NCBI RefSeq assembly: GCF_003086295.3
Contig: NC_092044.1
Span: 73,494,024-73,558,023 of the forward strand
Direction of reading: 5' to 3'
Length of the DNA: 64,000 nt
Source: Arachis hypogaea
Taxonomy: Eukaryota; Streptophyta; Magnoliopsida; Fabales; Fabaceae
Shown here: positions 1 through 10,524 of the stretch, one piece after another
How the letters are laid out: each line of letters begins with the position of its first letter
Numbering within the stretch: the first letter of the stretch is position 1
Translations under genes and position numbers: made by a program
Notes under the pieces: model-generated
Told to the model about the DNA's origin: nothing
Databases searched by the model: none
The model's input: the letters and a program-made list of their open reading frames with translations, nothing else

Positions 1-48
1 GCTCCATGAGAGCCCACTGTCAAGCTATTGACAATTAAAGAAGCGCTT

Positions 49-66
49 ATTGGGAGGCAACCCAAT
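49..66 (+). other. post-ORF hairpin (stem ATTGGG/CCCAAT, loop AGGCAA)
   Basis: A perfect 6-bp stem around the loop AGGCAA lies just after the coding part of the element, preceded by AAGAAGCGCTT. The same structure with altered stem bases occurs at 8437, 16746, 31610, 36948, 49855 and 63508. The function is unknown. Confidence 0.6.
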
Positions 67-212
67 TTTTATTTATCTAATTTTATTTTTTATTTTATTG
101 TTCTTTTATGTTTTATTAAGTTCATGATCATGTGGAGTCACAAAAAAATATTAAAATTAAAAACAGAATAAAAAACAGCAGAAGAAAAATCATACCCTGG
201 AGGAAGGACTTA

Positions 213-452
213 CTGGCGTTTAAACGCCAGTATGGAGCATCTGGCTGGCGTTCAACGCCAGAACAGAGCATGGATCTGGCATTGAACACCAGAAATAAGC
301 AGCATCCTGGCATTTGAACGCCAAGAATACACCCTGGGAGAGCTGGCGTTGAACGCCAGAAACAAGCATGGAACTGGCGTTCAACGCCAGAAACATGCTG
401 CAATTGGGCGTTGAACGCCCAAAACAAGCATCACTTTGGCGTTTAAATGCCA
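213..452 (+). repeat. GGCGTT/AACGCC palindromic word array (F1 tail)
   Basis: Eight near-palindromic words of about 17 bp, such as CTGGCGTTTAAACGCCAG at 213-230 and CTGGCGTTCAACGCCAG at 245-261, are separated by 13-20 bp of variable sequence. Later units are decayed (for example AACACC, AAATGCC). Related arrays lie in other F1 LTRs, leaders and tails. Confidence 0.9.
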
Positions 453-828
453 GAATTGTATGTAAAGGCATTTTAAATGCCTAATTGGTGCAGGGATGTA
501 AATCCTTGACACCTCAAGATTTGTGGACCCCACAGGATCATCTCAGGATCTGCGGACCCTACAGGATCCCCACCTACCTCAACTCACGTTCTTTCTTCTT
601 CACCAATCACCTCAATCTCTCTTTCCTATCACCTCTTCACCACTCACATCCATCCATCTCTTCCCCACCCAATCCCACCCATATGGCCGAAACATACACA
701 TCTCTCCCTCTCATCCATATTGTCTCTTCTTCTTCTTCTTTTCTTTCTTCTCTTGCTCGAGGGTGAGGAATATTCTAAGTTTGGTGTGGTAAAAGCATAA
801 CTTTTTTTTTGTTTTTCCATAACCATTG

Positions 829-1130
829 ATGGCACCTAAGGCCAGAGAAACCTAAAAAAAAAAGATAGAAAAGGGAAGACAAAAAATTTTTCCATCTCAA
901 GGGTCCATAGCTCATTAGAAGAGCATTGGACTGCACATCAAGAGAGCATGAGGAATTCCCTCATCAAGAAATCCCTGAGATACCTCAGGGGATACATTCT
1001 CCTCCACACAATTATTGGGAGCAACTAAGGATAGGAGCACCAAAATCACTAGGGATCAAGCAACATAGGTAAGGAAGAGACATAGAGAAGCTCAAGAGCA
1101 CCTTTGGTTCTTCAAGAGGAAGACGCCAGC
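829..1130 (+). pseudogene. remnant of the env-position second ORF of F1
   Basis: An ATG at 829 begins MAPKA and meets a stop after a few codons. Another frame at about 945-1060 reads HEEFPHQEIPEIPQG and then YWEQL. This resembles the C-terminal part of the second ORF of the minus-strand F1 element (PPEIPQ, then EYWEHL, near 47950), so the block looks like an internally deleted, frame-disrupted copy that has lost the central domain. As in the minus copy, an AAGTTTGGTG motif (near 777) precedes the ATG. The homology rests on two short peptides seen by eye, so it is tentative. Confidence 0.4.
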
Positions 1131-2213
1131 CACACTAAGGTGGACTCATTCCTTAATCTCCTTGTCTATTTATTTGTTGTTTTCGATTTTTATGCTTAAT
1201 GTTTGTTTATGTTTGTGTCTTTCCTACATGATCATTAGTATTTAGTAACTATGTCTTAAGGCTATGAATATATCCATAAATCCTTCATCTCTCTTAAATG
1301 AAAAATGTTTTAATACAAAAAGAACAAGAAGTACATGAGTTTCGAATTTATCCTTGAATTTAGTTTAATTATATTGATGTGGTGACAATACTTTTTGTTT
1401 TCTGAATAAATGCTTGAACAATGCATATTTTTGATCTTGTTGTTTATGAATGTTAAAACTGTTGGCTCTTGAAAGAATGATGAACAAAGATAAATGCTAT
1501 TGATAATCTAAAAAATCATGAAATTGATTCTTAAAGCAAGAAAAAGCAGTGAAAAGCAAAAGCTTGCGAAAAAGAAAATTTTGGCGAAAAAATAAATAGA
1601 AAGAAAAAGAAAAAGCAAGCAAAAAAAGCCAACAACCCTTAAAACCAAAAGGCAAGGGTAAAAAGGATCTAAGGCTTTGAGCATCAATGGATAGGGGGGC
1701 CCAAGGAAATAAAATCCAGGCCTAAGCGGCTAAATCAAGTTGTCCCTAACCATGTGCTTGTGGCATGCAGGTCCAAGTGAAAAGCTTGAGACTGAGTGGT
1801 TAAAGTCGTGATCCAAAGCAAAAAGAGTATGCTTAAGAACTCTGGACACCTCTAACTAGGGACTTTAGAAAAGCTGAGTCACAATCTGAAAAGGTTCACC
1901 CAGCTATGTGTCTGTGGCATTTATGTATCTGGTGGTAATACTGAAAAACAAAGTGCTTAGGGCCATGGCCAAGACTCATAAAAGTAGCTGTGTTCAAGAA
2001 TCAACAAACTTAACTAGGAGAATCAATAACACTATATGAAATTCTAAGTTCCTATAGATGCCAATCATTCTAAACTTCAAAAGAGAAAGTGAGATGCCAA
2101 AACTGTTCAAAAGCAAAAAGCTACAAGTCCCGCTCATTTAATTAGAATTAATATTCATTGATATTTTGGGATTTATAGTATATTCTCTTCTTTTTATCCT
2201 AATTGATTTTCAA

Positions 2214-2250
2214 TTGCTTGGGGACAAGCAACGATTTAAGTTTGGTGTTG
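2214..2250 (+). promoter_or_regulatory. pre-PPT hairpin and polypurine-tract region
   Basis: TTGCTTG and CAAGCAA form a perfect 7-bp stem around GGGA (2214-2231). TTTAAGTTTGGTGTTG follows and directly abuts the LTR start at 2251. This position is where plus-strand DNA synthesis is primed. The tract is not purely purine, which is unusual. Confidence 0.65.
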
Positions 2251-4015
2251 TGATAAGCGGATAATTTATACGCTTTTTGGCATTGTTTTTAGATAGTTTT
2301 TAGTATAATCTAGCTATTTTTAGGGAAGTTTTGATTATTTTTTATGCTAAATTCACATTTCTGGACTTTACTATGAGTTTGTGTGTTTTTCTGTGATTTC
2401 AGGTAATTTCTGGCTGAAATTGAGGGACCTGAGTAAAATTCTGATAAAAGGCTGACAAAGGACTGCTGATGCTGTTGGATTCTGACCTTCCTGTACTCGA
2501 AATGGATTTTCCGGAGCTACACAACTCCGAATGGCGCGCTCTTAACGGCGTTGAAAAGTAGACATCTAGAGCTTTCCAGAATTATATAATAGTCCATACT
2601 GTATTCGAGATTAGACGACGTAAACTGGCGCTCATCGCCAGTTCCATGCTGCACTTTGGAGTCAAACGCCAGAAACACGTCACGAATCAGAGTTGAATGC
2701 CGAAAACACGTTACAACTTGGCGTTCAACTCCAAAAGAAGCCTCTGCATGTGGAAAGCTCAAGCTCAGCCCAAGCACACACCATGTGGGCCCCGAAAGTG
2801 GATTTATGCATTAATTACTTACTTCTGTAAACCCTAGTAGCTAGTCTAGTATAAATAGGACATTTTACTATTATATTAGATGTCTTTGACCATTCGGTCT
2901 TTGATCATTCGGTCGTTTGACCATAGGTCCTTCTCCCTATTTTCGAATTCATATCATATTTTGGGGTCTGGCCATTCGGCCATGCCTGGACCTTCACTTA
3001 TGTATTTTCAACGGTGGAGTCTCTACACACCATAGATTAAGGGTGTGGAGCTCTGCTGTACCTCAAGTTTTAATGCAATTACTACTATTTTCTTTTCAAT
3101 TCGATTTATTCCTATTCTAAGATACCATTCATACTTCAACCTGATGGATGTGATGATCTGTGACACTCATCATCATCCGTCCCTATGAACGCGTGCCTGA
3201 CAACCACTTCCGTTCTACAAGCGAAAGCTAGAGTGTGTATCTCTTGGATTCCTGATGCATGACGCATGGTTGCCCTCGCCTGACAACCGAGCCTTCCATT
3301 CCGTGAGATCAGCATCTTCGTGGTATAAGCTAGAATTGATGGCGGCATTCATGATAATCTGGAAAGTCTAAACCTTGTCTGTGGTATTTCGAGTAGGATT
3401 CTGGGATTGAATGACTGTGACGAGTTTCAAACTCGCGATTGTTGGGCATGGTGACAAATGCAAAAGAATCAAGGGATTCTATTCCGACATGATCGAAAAT
3501 CGACAGATGATTAGCCGTGCCGTGACAGAGCATTTGGACCTTTTTCACTGAGAGGATGGGATGTAGCCATTGACAACGGTGATGCCCTACATACAGCTTG
3601 CTATGGAAAGGAGTAAGAAGGATTGGATGAAGGCAGTAGGAAAGCAAAGATTCAAAAGGAGAACAGCATCTTCATACACCTATCTTAAATTCCCATCGAT
3701 GATCTACATAAGTATTTCTATCTTTATTTTCTGTTTATTTACTATAATTATTCGAAAACTCTATCACCATTTATTATCCGCTTGATCTGAGATTTACAAG
3801 ATGACCATAGCTTGCTTCATACCAACAATCTTTGTGGGATCGACCCTTACTCACGTAAGGTTTATTACTTGGACGACCCAGTACACTTGCTTGTTAGTTG
3901 AGCGAAGTTGTGAAATTATGTTAGATCATGGTATTGAGCACCAAGTTTTTGGGGCCATTACCAGGGAATCAATTTCGAACAACAAATTAAGTATGAATCA
4001 CAATTTCGTCCACCA
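2251..4015 (+). repeat. F1 3' LTR (copy A)
   Basis: The LTR runs from TGATAAGCGG to a terminal CACCA, 1765 bp. It has GGCGTT words at about 2622-2733, a TATAAATA box at 2850-2857, and the conserved U5 hairpins CCTTAC/GTAAGG (3845-3860) and CCAG/CTTG (3878-3893, decayed). The right end is set by comparison with the F1 LTRs at 23048 and 56439. It is longer than those copies, mainly because a primer-site-like segment near 3940-3990 is expanded. Confidence 0.85.
3950..3967 (+). other. decayed tRNA-Asp primer-site echo inside the LTR end
   Basis: CACCAAGTTTTT followed by a degenerate form of TGGCGCCGTTGCCGGGGA sits about 50 bp before the true LTR end. That is exactly the arrangement normally found outside an LTR. 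The F1 LTRs at 24611 and near 58016 keep shorter echoes (TGGCGCCATTG). Confidence 0.5.
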
Positions 4016-4739
4016 ATAATCATGAAAATAGTCACCATCTAAGCATAATCAAATCACAAAATAGTAAAACCAACACAAACACACAGCAATTCAGTTTCTA
4101 GCAGCATATCACTACGCAAAGAAATTACAAAACACAAAACATCAGCACGACAACAGCATAGCAGAACATATGCTGAATTAACTAAATTAACAATCTAAGC
4201 ACAATTAAGCCCAAAGCATAATTTTAATTGACTTAATTAAACACAAAAATGCTCAGTAGTGAACAACAGAGAGCCAAAAAACACAGCACAGCAGCGAAGA
4301 AGACACAAACTAGAGTACAACACAGCATAGCAGTAGTTATCAGAGCCATTATAATTTGATAATTTATGAACTAAAAAACAAACACGAACAACAGGCACTA
4401 GTAGTGAGCTATGTGATACAAGTTTCCTTTAGGTAATGAGCAAAAAATTTATCATCAACAAACTTTAACAAAATTTAACAACTAAAAAAAATAAAAACAT
4501 GTACAAACTAGTAACAATTTATCGGTATCAATTTATCATCAATCATTAGGAGGATTGGCATTGGGGGAATGGAAGGGCCTTCAAGCACAACGAAACAGGA
4601 GGATTGAAGAACGACAACGACGAACCAGGCGGCGACAGTGCGACCAATGGCGGCGCAATGGAGGCTAGGGTTGTGTTTTGAGGAGAAATATGAGAGTATG
4701 TATTAGACTGAGGAATCAGGAATGGGGCTCAAGAGGGTG
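4016..4739. other. unclassified interval, possibly host sequence
   Basis: This is the only stretch of over 300 bp not assigned to an LTR element. It is A/C-rich on the left, with many CAGCA and AACACA words. Near 4560-4690 it is more GC-rich, and its reverse strand carries an ACCCTAGCC word like those common in plant 5' leaders, followed by GCCGCC-rich sequence. No ORF of useful length is visible. It could be a fragment of a host gene leader on the minus strand or an unrecognised transposon. Confidence 0.4.
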
Positions 4740-5544
4740 TGATGAGTGGATAATTTATACGCTTTTTGGCATTGTTTTTAGGTAGTTTTTAGTATGATTT
4801 AGTTAGTTTTTAGTATATAATTATTAGTTTTTATGCAAAAATCATATTTCTGGACTTTACAATGAGTTTGTGTGTTTTTCTATAATTTCAGGTATTTTCT
4901 GGCTAAAATTGAGGGACCTGAGCAAAAATCTGATTCAGAGGCTAAAAAAGGACTGCAGATGCTGTTGGATTCTGACCTATGCACTCGAAGTGGATTTTCT
5001 GGAGCTACAGAAGCCTAATTGACGCGCTCTTAATTGAGATGGAAAGAAGACATCTTGGGCTTTTCAGCAATGTATAATAATTCATACTTTGCTTGAGATT
5101 TAATGGCCCAAACTGGCGTTCCAAGTCAGCATAAAAATTCTGGCGTAAAACACCCAAACTGGCACCAGAATTGGAGTTAAATGCGCAAACTGGCATCAAA
5201 GCTGGCGTTTAACTCCAAGAAAAACCTATGCACGTGAAAACTTCAATGCTTAACCTAAGCATGCACCAAGTGGGCCCCGGAAGTGGATTTCTGCATCATT
5301 TACTTATTTCTGTAAACCCTAGGTTACTAGTTCTCTATAAATAGGACCTTTTACTATTGTATTTTCATCCTTTGATCATCTTTTGATCATCTTTGATCTT
5401 GGGATCAGATCTTTGAACCCTTTTTCGATTGTTTCATGTTATTTGAGAGGCATGGCCATTCGGCCATGCCTAGACCTTGTTCTTATGTATTTTCAACGGT
5501 GGAGTTTCTACACATCATAGATTAAAGTGTGGAGCTCTGCTGTT
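4740..5544 (+). repeat. F1 LTR, 5' part (copy D), truncated
   Basis: It starts TGATGAGTGG and follows the other F1 LTRs through the GGCGTT words (5111-5218), a TATAAATA box (5336-5343) and the GTGGAGCTCTGCTG phrase. It then stops where an F2 LTR begins at 5545. The missing right part of this LTR is not found elsewhere in the window, so this copy is truncated as well as interrupted. Confidence 0.85.
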
Positions 5545-6970
5545 TGATGCGTGAGCATCTTTCCTATATTTTCCTAGTGAATTTGCATCTAATTTGTTGA
5601 GTTTAATAAAGAATTAATTATCTTTTAGCCAATATGGATGCTAATTTGAGTCTTTTGCAATTTTATTTATTTTAGGTAGCATTCGGCTGGATATGATGGA
5701 GTTTCTGCAGCACAAGAACAAAAGGAGATGGCAGCGAGGAGTGACGCATACGCGTGCCTGACACGTGCGCATGATTTGGAGATATCCATGGCGACGCATG
5801 CACGTGACTGACGCGTACGCGTGATTTGAAGATTTTCTCAGCGACGCATACACTTGACCGACGCGTCCGCTTGACTCGCAGAAAAGACCATCGACGCGTA
5901 CGCGTGACATGCACCACGTGCAGAAAATGCAGAAAATGCTGGGGGTGATTTCTGGGCCCCATTTTAGCACCCAAGTTAGGTGCGGATGCAGTGAAGCCAA
6001 GTGGTCCCCACGTTATAAGACGCGGAGTAGTTAGTTAATTCTGATTTAAATTCAAATTTGATTTTAAATTAGGAAAATATATTATCTTAATTTTTAAATA
6101 TTAGATTTTAAATTAATTAGGATTAGTTATAAAAGGGAGACTTCTCTTCTATTAGGTACGTTCCACAAGGGGGATTCCATTAGGGAATTCTATACAAATT
6201 TACATTCCACATTCCATGAGCAACTAATCCTCCACTGTTAAGGTTAGGAGCTCTGTCTATTTGTATGGATTGATTCATTGGCTCTTTCTAATTTAATTCA
6301 TGTTTTGATTTATATTTCAATAATTGTTTTCGTTCTTTATTTTATAAATTTGGGTGGAACGGAAGTATGACCCATGTTCTAATTGAGTTCTTGTAAAACT
6401 TGGAAAAGCTCTTTACTTGAAAAACAGCTTGAAAACATATTATCCTGAATTTCTAATTGTTTGTATTTAACGGGACACGTGACATATAATCCCCTTACTT
6501 TTGGATAATTAGGATTCTTGTGGCATATAAACTGGAATTTGATGATCACCTTCTAATTGGATTTAATTGACCAAGGAATTGGCAGTTAATGAATTTTAGA
6601 GGAGACTAGGAAGCTCTAAGGAATTAGGGTCTAGTCACATATAGTTTGCCATGAATTAAATCATACATGATTAAAATAGTTAGTAAGAAAAGTTAATCCG
6701 GAAAAATAGATAACTCTGAAGCCTTAACTGTTTTCTCCATATTTTATTTTCAATTTATTTATTTGTCTATCCTTTTGATATTCTGAATTCGAATTTAAAC
6801 CTTTTGAATATCTCAAAACCCTTTTCTGCTTGCCTAACTAAGCCAATCAATCAATCATTGTTGCTTGATCCATCAATCCTCGTGGGATCGACCCTTACTC
6901 AAGTAAGGTATTACTTGGTACGACCCGGTGCACTTGCCGGTTAGTTTATGGATTGTAAAATACCACATCA
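5545..6970 (+). repeat. F2 5' LTR
   Basis: The LTR starts TGATGCGTGAGCATC, a hairpin with stem GATGC/GCATC, and ends ACATCA, 1426 bp. Features include an ACGCGT word array at 5743-5915, TATAAAAG near 6130, and U5 hairpins CCTTAC/GTAAGG (6893-6908) and CCGG/CCGG around TGCACTTG (6925-6940). The boundaries are confirmed by the 3' LTR start at 10525 and the inverted copy ending at 20482. Confidence 0.9.
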
Positions 6971-6976
6971 AGTTTT

Positions 6977-6994
6977 TGACGTCATTGCCGGGGA
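6977..6994 (+). other. primer-binding site, tRNA-Asp type (3 mismatches)
   Basis: TGACGTCATTGCCGGGGA differs from the exact site at 13163 at three places. All three are G-to-A or C-to-T changes, and the exact version has CpG at those points. It lies 6 bp after the LTR end. Confidence 0.8.
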
Positions 6995-7286
6995 TTGACT
7001 GTGATTAACAACTATTAGTTGTTTGATTGCTTAGATTATGCATTTTATTTTTAATTTTATTAAAATCTATTTTTAAAAATTTTTCGAAAAAATATATATA
7101 TTTATTTTGATTTATTTTATTTAAAATTTTTTTCCTCTTAATTTTTGAAATTAAGTTTGCTGTCCCCGTAGTAATTTTTTTCTAAAAAAAATATTTTCAA
7201 AAAAAATTCTATTATGTTTTCTTTGCTTTCATGTTTACCACATGGTACGTTTAATTCTGTTTGGTGTTTTGTGCTAAGAAAAAATA

Positions 7287-8483
7287 ATGGAGAGAGATCA
7301 CATAGGTTATTACTCACACCCGAGTAGTGATTCATATTATGGTGGATGGAGGAGCTATCCAAATTTTGGTTGGCAAGGTCAAAACCAAAGAGACTTCAAT
7401 GCTCCATGTTTTAACTATCAAGAGCCACCACCTCCATATTCATATCAAGAATCATCATCTCCTTCTTATTCATATCAAGAGCCACAATCTCCTTATTAAT
7501 CTCAAATACCATCAGATCTTGAGCTCCTCATGAAAGAATTCCTACATGATATAAAGACGAGTGTAAAAAATATAGAGAATTATGTGCAGACAATGATCAA
7601 GAACCAGGAAGGGGAACAAAAAAATTCCTTCCCAAGAGATACAATGCTAAATCCTATGGAAGAAAGTGAGCAAACCAATCAAAGGAGTTTATACTCCAGT
7701 GAATTAGAGAACTTTCTATCCTCACATATGGAAGAAGAGGAAGATGCACAACCTCCCATGCCCTTGGTAAGCAATAAAGAAGAGTTTGAATTAGAAGAAA
7801 ACTACCAAGAGGAAGAGGTTCAAATTGAGGAGGCTTGCAAAGAGGTAGAAGAAATCAAAGGAGAGCACAAGGGAGTGGAGCTTGCAAGACCTCTTCCAAA
7901 GCCATCACCATCCAATACAACATTTAAGTGGGTAAAATTCCTATCCTTAACCTTTGCTTTCCCACTTGAATATGGGCTACTAGAGACGGATGGTCAACTT
8001 AGAGCTCTTTGTGGTATTAAGAGTAAGAGAAAGATGGTTAGTGGCAAGAGATGTCAAGCAAGGTTCAATATGGTTGCATGCTCCAAATTGAAGTGCAAGG
8101 ATTGGTGTAGAGCTCACTTGAATCATTCTAGAAGGTTGTTTGGATGTCTCTGTGAGAATTCAGATTGCTTGCCACCCGGTGGGAACAATGGTGATCCACA
8201 AGAAGACGGATGTAAAAGCAAGGTTTGAGACCTTGGGATTCATTCCCACAATCAACACTCTTGGGGCCTTGTCACTTGCTTCAACTTGCTCGAAGGCGTT
8301 AGGCGCCTAGTTTGGGATCCCGGTGACCATTGGAATTACAAACATTGGTGGAGATTCTTGGATCAGTACAAGCACAAGCCACGATGGCAAGGAGCTCACC
8401 ACATGTCCAACTTAAGGACTTTAACTAAAAGTGCTTGGTGGGAGACAACCCATCGTGGTATGATTGTTCCTTTTTATTCTTAG
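7287..8483 (+). pseudogene. F2 accessory protein in the gag position (unknown function), two in-frame stops
   Basis: One reading frame starts at the ATG at 7287, about 290 bp after the primer site, where gag is expected. It is broken by a TAA at 7497-7499 and a TGA at 8226-8228. The inverted copy reads tryptophan at the second site. In order: a Tyr/Pro/Gln-rich N-terminus with repeats like YQEPPPPYSYQE (residues 1-70); a segment of about 130 residues, mostly Glu-rich; and a conserved region of about 130 residues with FKWV, PLEYGLLE.DGQLR, MV.G, W-C, SRRLFG, ENS.C and DGC..K, ending near W..YKHKP. The F5 element carries a clear relative (29899-31561). I do not recognise the family. There is no zinc knuckle, Asp-Ser/Thr-Gly, RT or integrase motif. 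A remote gag-like role is possible but is only inferred from position. Confidence 0.7.
8437..8454 (+). other. post-ORF hairpin (GGTGGG/CCCATC, loop AGACAA)
   Basis: A 6-bp stem with one G-T pair lies at the end of the accessory ORF. The F5 element has the same form at 31610, and F1, F4 and F6 have variants with AGGCAA loops. Confidence 0.55.
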
Positions 8484-8605
8484 TTATTTTTCGTAGTAGT
8501 AGTTTTCTTGCTTATTTGATTTTTATTGAGCTCTTACTAATTTTCTGATCATGCAGCTATTTTGGAACAGGAATCGGATAAAAAAAAAAGAGAAGAGGAG
8601 CATAT

Positions 8606-9125
8606 GACGTGCAAGCGTCGCTGACGCGTACGCGTCATATGCATGTGCGTGAAAAATAAATATGAACAGAGAGTTATGCGGGAGTGGCACCAGAATGAAG
8701 CCTTTCGCACAAACAAGCCCATGCGTATGTGTACCCACGCGTGCGCGTCATTCGTGATTTTGGCACCCCATGCGTACGCGTCACTGACGCGTACACGTGA
8801 CTTGAATTTTGACGTAAATATGTGTTGGTCTGAAAGTTGTGCTGGTTTGGGGCTAGAAGTGTGCTAAACGCACAAAATTGACCACGCGTACGTGTCCCTG
8901 ACGCGTGCGCGTCATTTGACCAAATGGCCATCCACGCGTGCGCGTGCATGATGCGAACGCGTCGTATGCCAATATTGGTTCCCTAGCCACGCGAACAGAG
9001 AGTTGTGCATGTGCGCGGCTGGTTTTTCGCACGAATTGCACAAAACCCAGGGCACACGTATGCGTGCCTGACGCTTACGCGTTCTTAAGAAAATTTCGCG
9101 ACCCACGTGTACGCGTTGCCTGCGC
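8606..9125 (+). repeat. ACGCGT-type word array (F2 tail)
   Basis: Irregularly spaced words built on ACGCGTACGCGT and GACGCGTGCGCGT (for example near 8618, 8736, 8770, 8884 and 8934) are separated by 20-40 bp. The short open frames across it, rich in His, Ala, Arg, Thr and Val, are by-products of the words. Confidence 0.85.
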
Positions 9126-9258
9126 CACACAATTACACCAGTTTGCCGCGCAGTTTTAATTTTCTTTCTCTCTCTCCCAATCCTAATTCTCTCTTGTTCT
9201 TTTATCCTTTTATTCTTCTTTCATTATAATAATTATTTCTTTCTGTTTTCAGTTCTTC

Positions 9259-9296
9259 TTTGCTTGAGGACAAGCAAACCTTTAAGTTTGGTGTTG
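9259..9296 (+). promoter_or_regulatory. internal hairpin plus AAGTTTGGTGTTG motif before the second ORF
   Basis: TTTGCTTG and CAAGCAAA form a perfect 8-bp stem around AGGA (9259-9278), followed by TTTAAGTTTGGTGTTG. The same module precedes the polypurine tract 1.2 kb downstream. Here it lies about 33 bp before the ATG at 9329. Confidence 0.6.
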
Positions 9297-9328
9297 ACGC
9301 TTCGCTTAAAGCTTTTCTGTTTATTCCT

Positions 9329-9508
9329 ATGGCACTAAAAGGGTGGCGAATCATCTTCACGGAGGAGCACAACATGAAGAATAAAGCGACCGCTAGGATA
9401 ACTAAGGTGGTTGAGTTCCTTTTATATTTTTTATTTCTCCCCTTTTTTTCTATGTTATGTTCTAGTTTTCTGCTATTTTGCGTTGTTTATTGCATGATCC
9501 TTTATTAG
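9329..9508 (+). CDS. short second ORF of F2, 59 codons, hydrophobic C-terminus
   Basis: This small frame begins MALKGWRIIF, has a basic stretch (KNKATARITK), and ends in about 28 mostly hydrophobic residues that could span a membrane. The inverted F2 copy has a frame of the same length (21428-21607) starting MAPKGRQIIF, without stops. Position (after the tail array, before the 3' block) and start (MA.KG) recall the second ORF of F1. The hydrophobic end is encoded by a T-rich stretch, so it may be an accident of composition. The coding status is uncertain. Confidence 0.35.
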   Translation: MALKGWRIIFTEEHNMKNKATARITKVVEFLLYFLFLPFFSMLCSSFLLFCVVYCMILY

Positions 9509-10486
9509 TGAGAATCCTAGGTCTAGTTTAGTTTTTTCTTAATTGCTTTAATTCTGAACAGATGTCTCATGTATTACTCGCTGAGCTTGAATTCAAATAA
9601 AAAATACAGAAGTGATGTATTGCATGAGAAATTGAGTTAATTTTAAAAGTAGTCTTATTTACTTAAATGTGGTGGTATTTTCTGTAATTCTGAATGCATG
9701 ACATGAACAGTGCATATTTTTGATAGTGAAGTTTTTGAATGTTAAAATTGTTGGCTCTTGAAAGAATGATGAAAGAAGAGAAATGTTATTGATCATTTTA
9801 AAAATCATAAAATTGATTGTTGAAACAAGAAAAAGCAGTTGAAAACACAAAGCTTGCAAAAAAAATTAAATAAAAAAATAGAAGAAAAGAAAAAAGCAAG
9901 CAGAAAAAGCCAATAACCCTTTAACCTAAAAGGCAAAGGGTAACAAGAATCCAAGGCTTTGAGCACTAATGGATAGGAAGGCCCAAAGGAATAAAATCCT
10001 GGCCTAAGCGGCTAAATCCAGCTATCCCTAACCATGTGCTTGTGGTGTGAAGGTGTCAAGTGAAAAGCTTGAGACTGAGCGGTTAAAGTCGTGATCCAAA
10101 GTAAAAAGAGTGTGCTAAAGAACTCTGGACACCTCTAACTGGGGACTCTAGCAAAGCTGAGTCACAATCTGAAAAGGTTCACCCAGTTATGTGTCTGTGG
10201 CATTTATATATCCGGTGGTAATACTGGAAAACAAAATGCTTCGAGTCACGGCCAAGACTCATAAAGTAGCTGTGTTCAAGAATCAATATACTAAACTAGG
10301 AGAATCAATAACACTATCTGAATTCTGAGTTCTTATGGATGCCAATCATTCTGAACTTCAAAGGATAAAGAGAAATGCCAAAATTATTCAGGATTGCAGA
10401 TGTAAACCCCACTATAAGAAGAGACATGGGCTTAATCGAACTCTTATTCTCATGCAAATTCACATCCTAAGCTTATATTAGTCTTG
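9509..10486 (+). other. F2 3' non-coding block shared with F1
   Basis: No gene is seen. The A-rich part with the phrases AAAGCAAGCAGAAAAAGCC, AAGGCTTTGAGCACTAATGG and GCCTAAGCGGCTAAATC is shared with F1 tails (1550-2150) and with the inverted F2 and F1 copies. This is strong conservation for non-coding sequence between families with different LTRs. Confidence 0.7.
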
Positions 10487-10524
10487 GTTGCTTGAGGACA
10501 AGCAACAGTTTAAGTTTGGTGTTG
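10487..10524 (+). promoter_or_regulatory. pre-PPT hairpin and polypurine-tract region of F2
   Basis: GTTGCTTG and CAAGCAAC form an 8-bp stem around AGGA (10487-10506), followed by TTTAAGTTTGGTGTTG ending directly at the 3' LTR. The outer pair is G-C here but T-A in the copy at 9259. Confidence 0.65.

Larger units (their letters stand above)
1..2250 (+). mobile_element. F1 element, 3' non-coding tail (element continues left of window)
   Basis: This is the region between the coding part and the 3' LTR of a plus-strand F1 (Athila-like Ty3/gypsy) element. Its first bases match the sequence directly after the gag-protease stop near 63460, so the two copies share a layout: post-ORF hairpin, GGCGTT word array, a pyrimidine-rich stretch with a repeated ACCCCACAGGATC phrase (about 525-575), a decayed second ORF, an A-rich conserved block (about 1500-2210), then hairpin, polypurine tract and LTR. 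The A-rich block recurs in F2 (9760-10520 and its inverse at 20480-21120), in the minus F1 copy (46690-47400) and more loosely in F6. No intact ORF is supported here; the short open frames are low-complexity. Confidence 0.85.

Noticed and set aside
213..452. GGCGTT arrays resembling CRISPR repeats
   Set aside because: The words are diverged palindromes at irregular spacing in plant retrotransposons, with no spacer-like units and no cas gene.
485..835. Host gene in the pyrimidine-rich stretch of the F1 tail
   Set aside because: The frames are low-complexity Ser/Pro/Phe or antisense Arg/Lys, and the stretch is matched in the same place in copy C (63868-64000).
8674..9159. Several overlapping open frames rich in His, Ala, Arg, Thr and Val (also 10621-10981, 20054-20386, 21709-22119, 54009-54690 upstream part)
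   Set aside because: They result from reading ACGCGT words in different frames; frames occur on both strands and have no other support.
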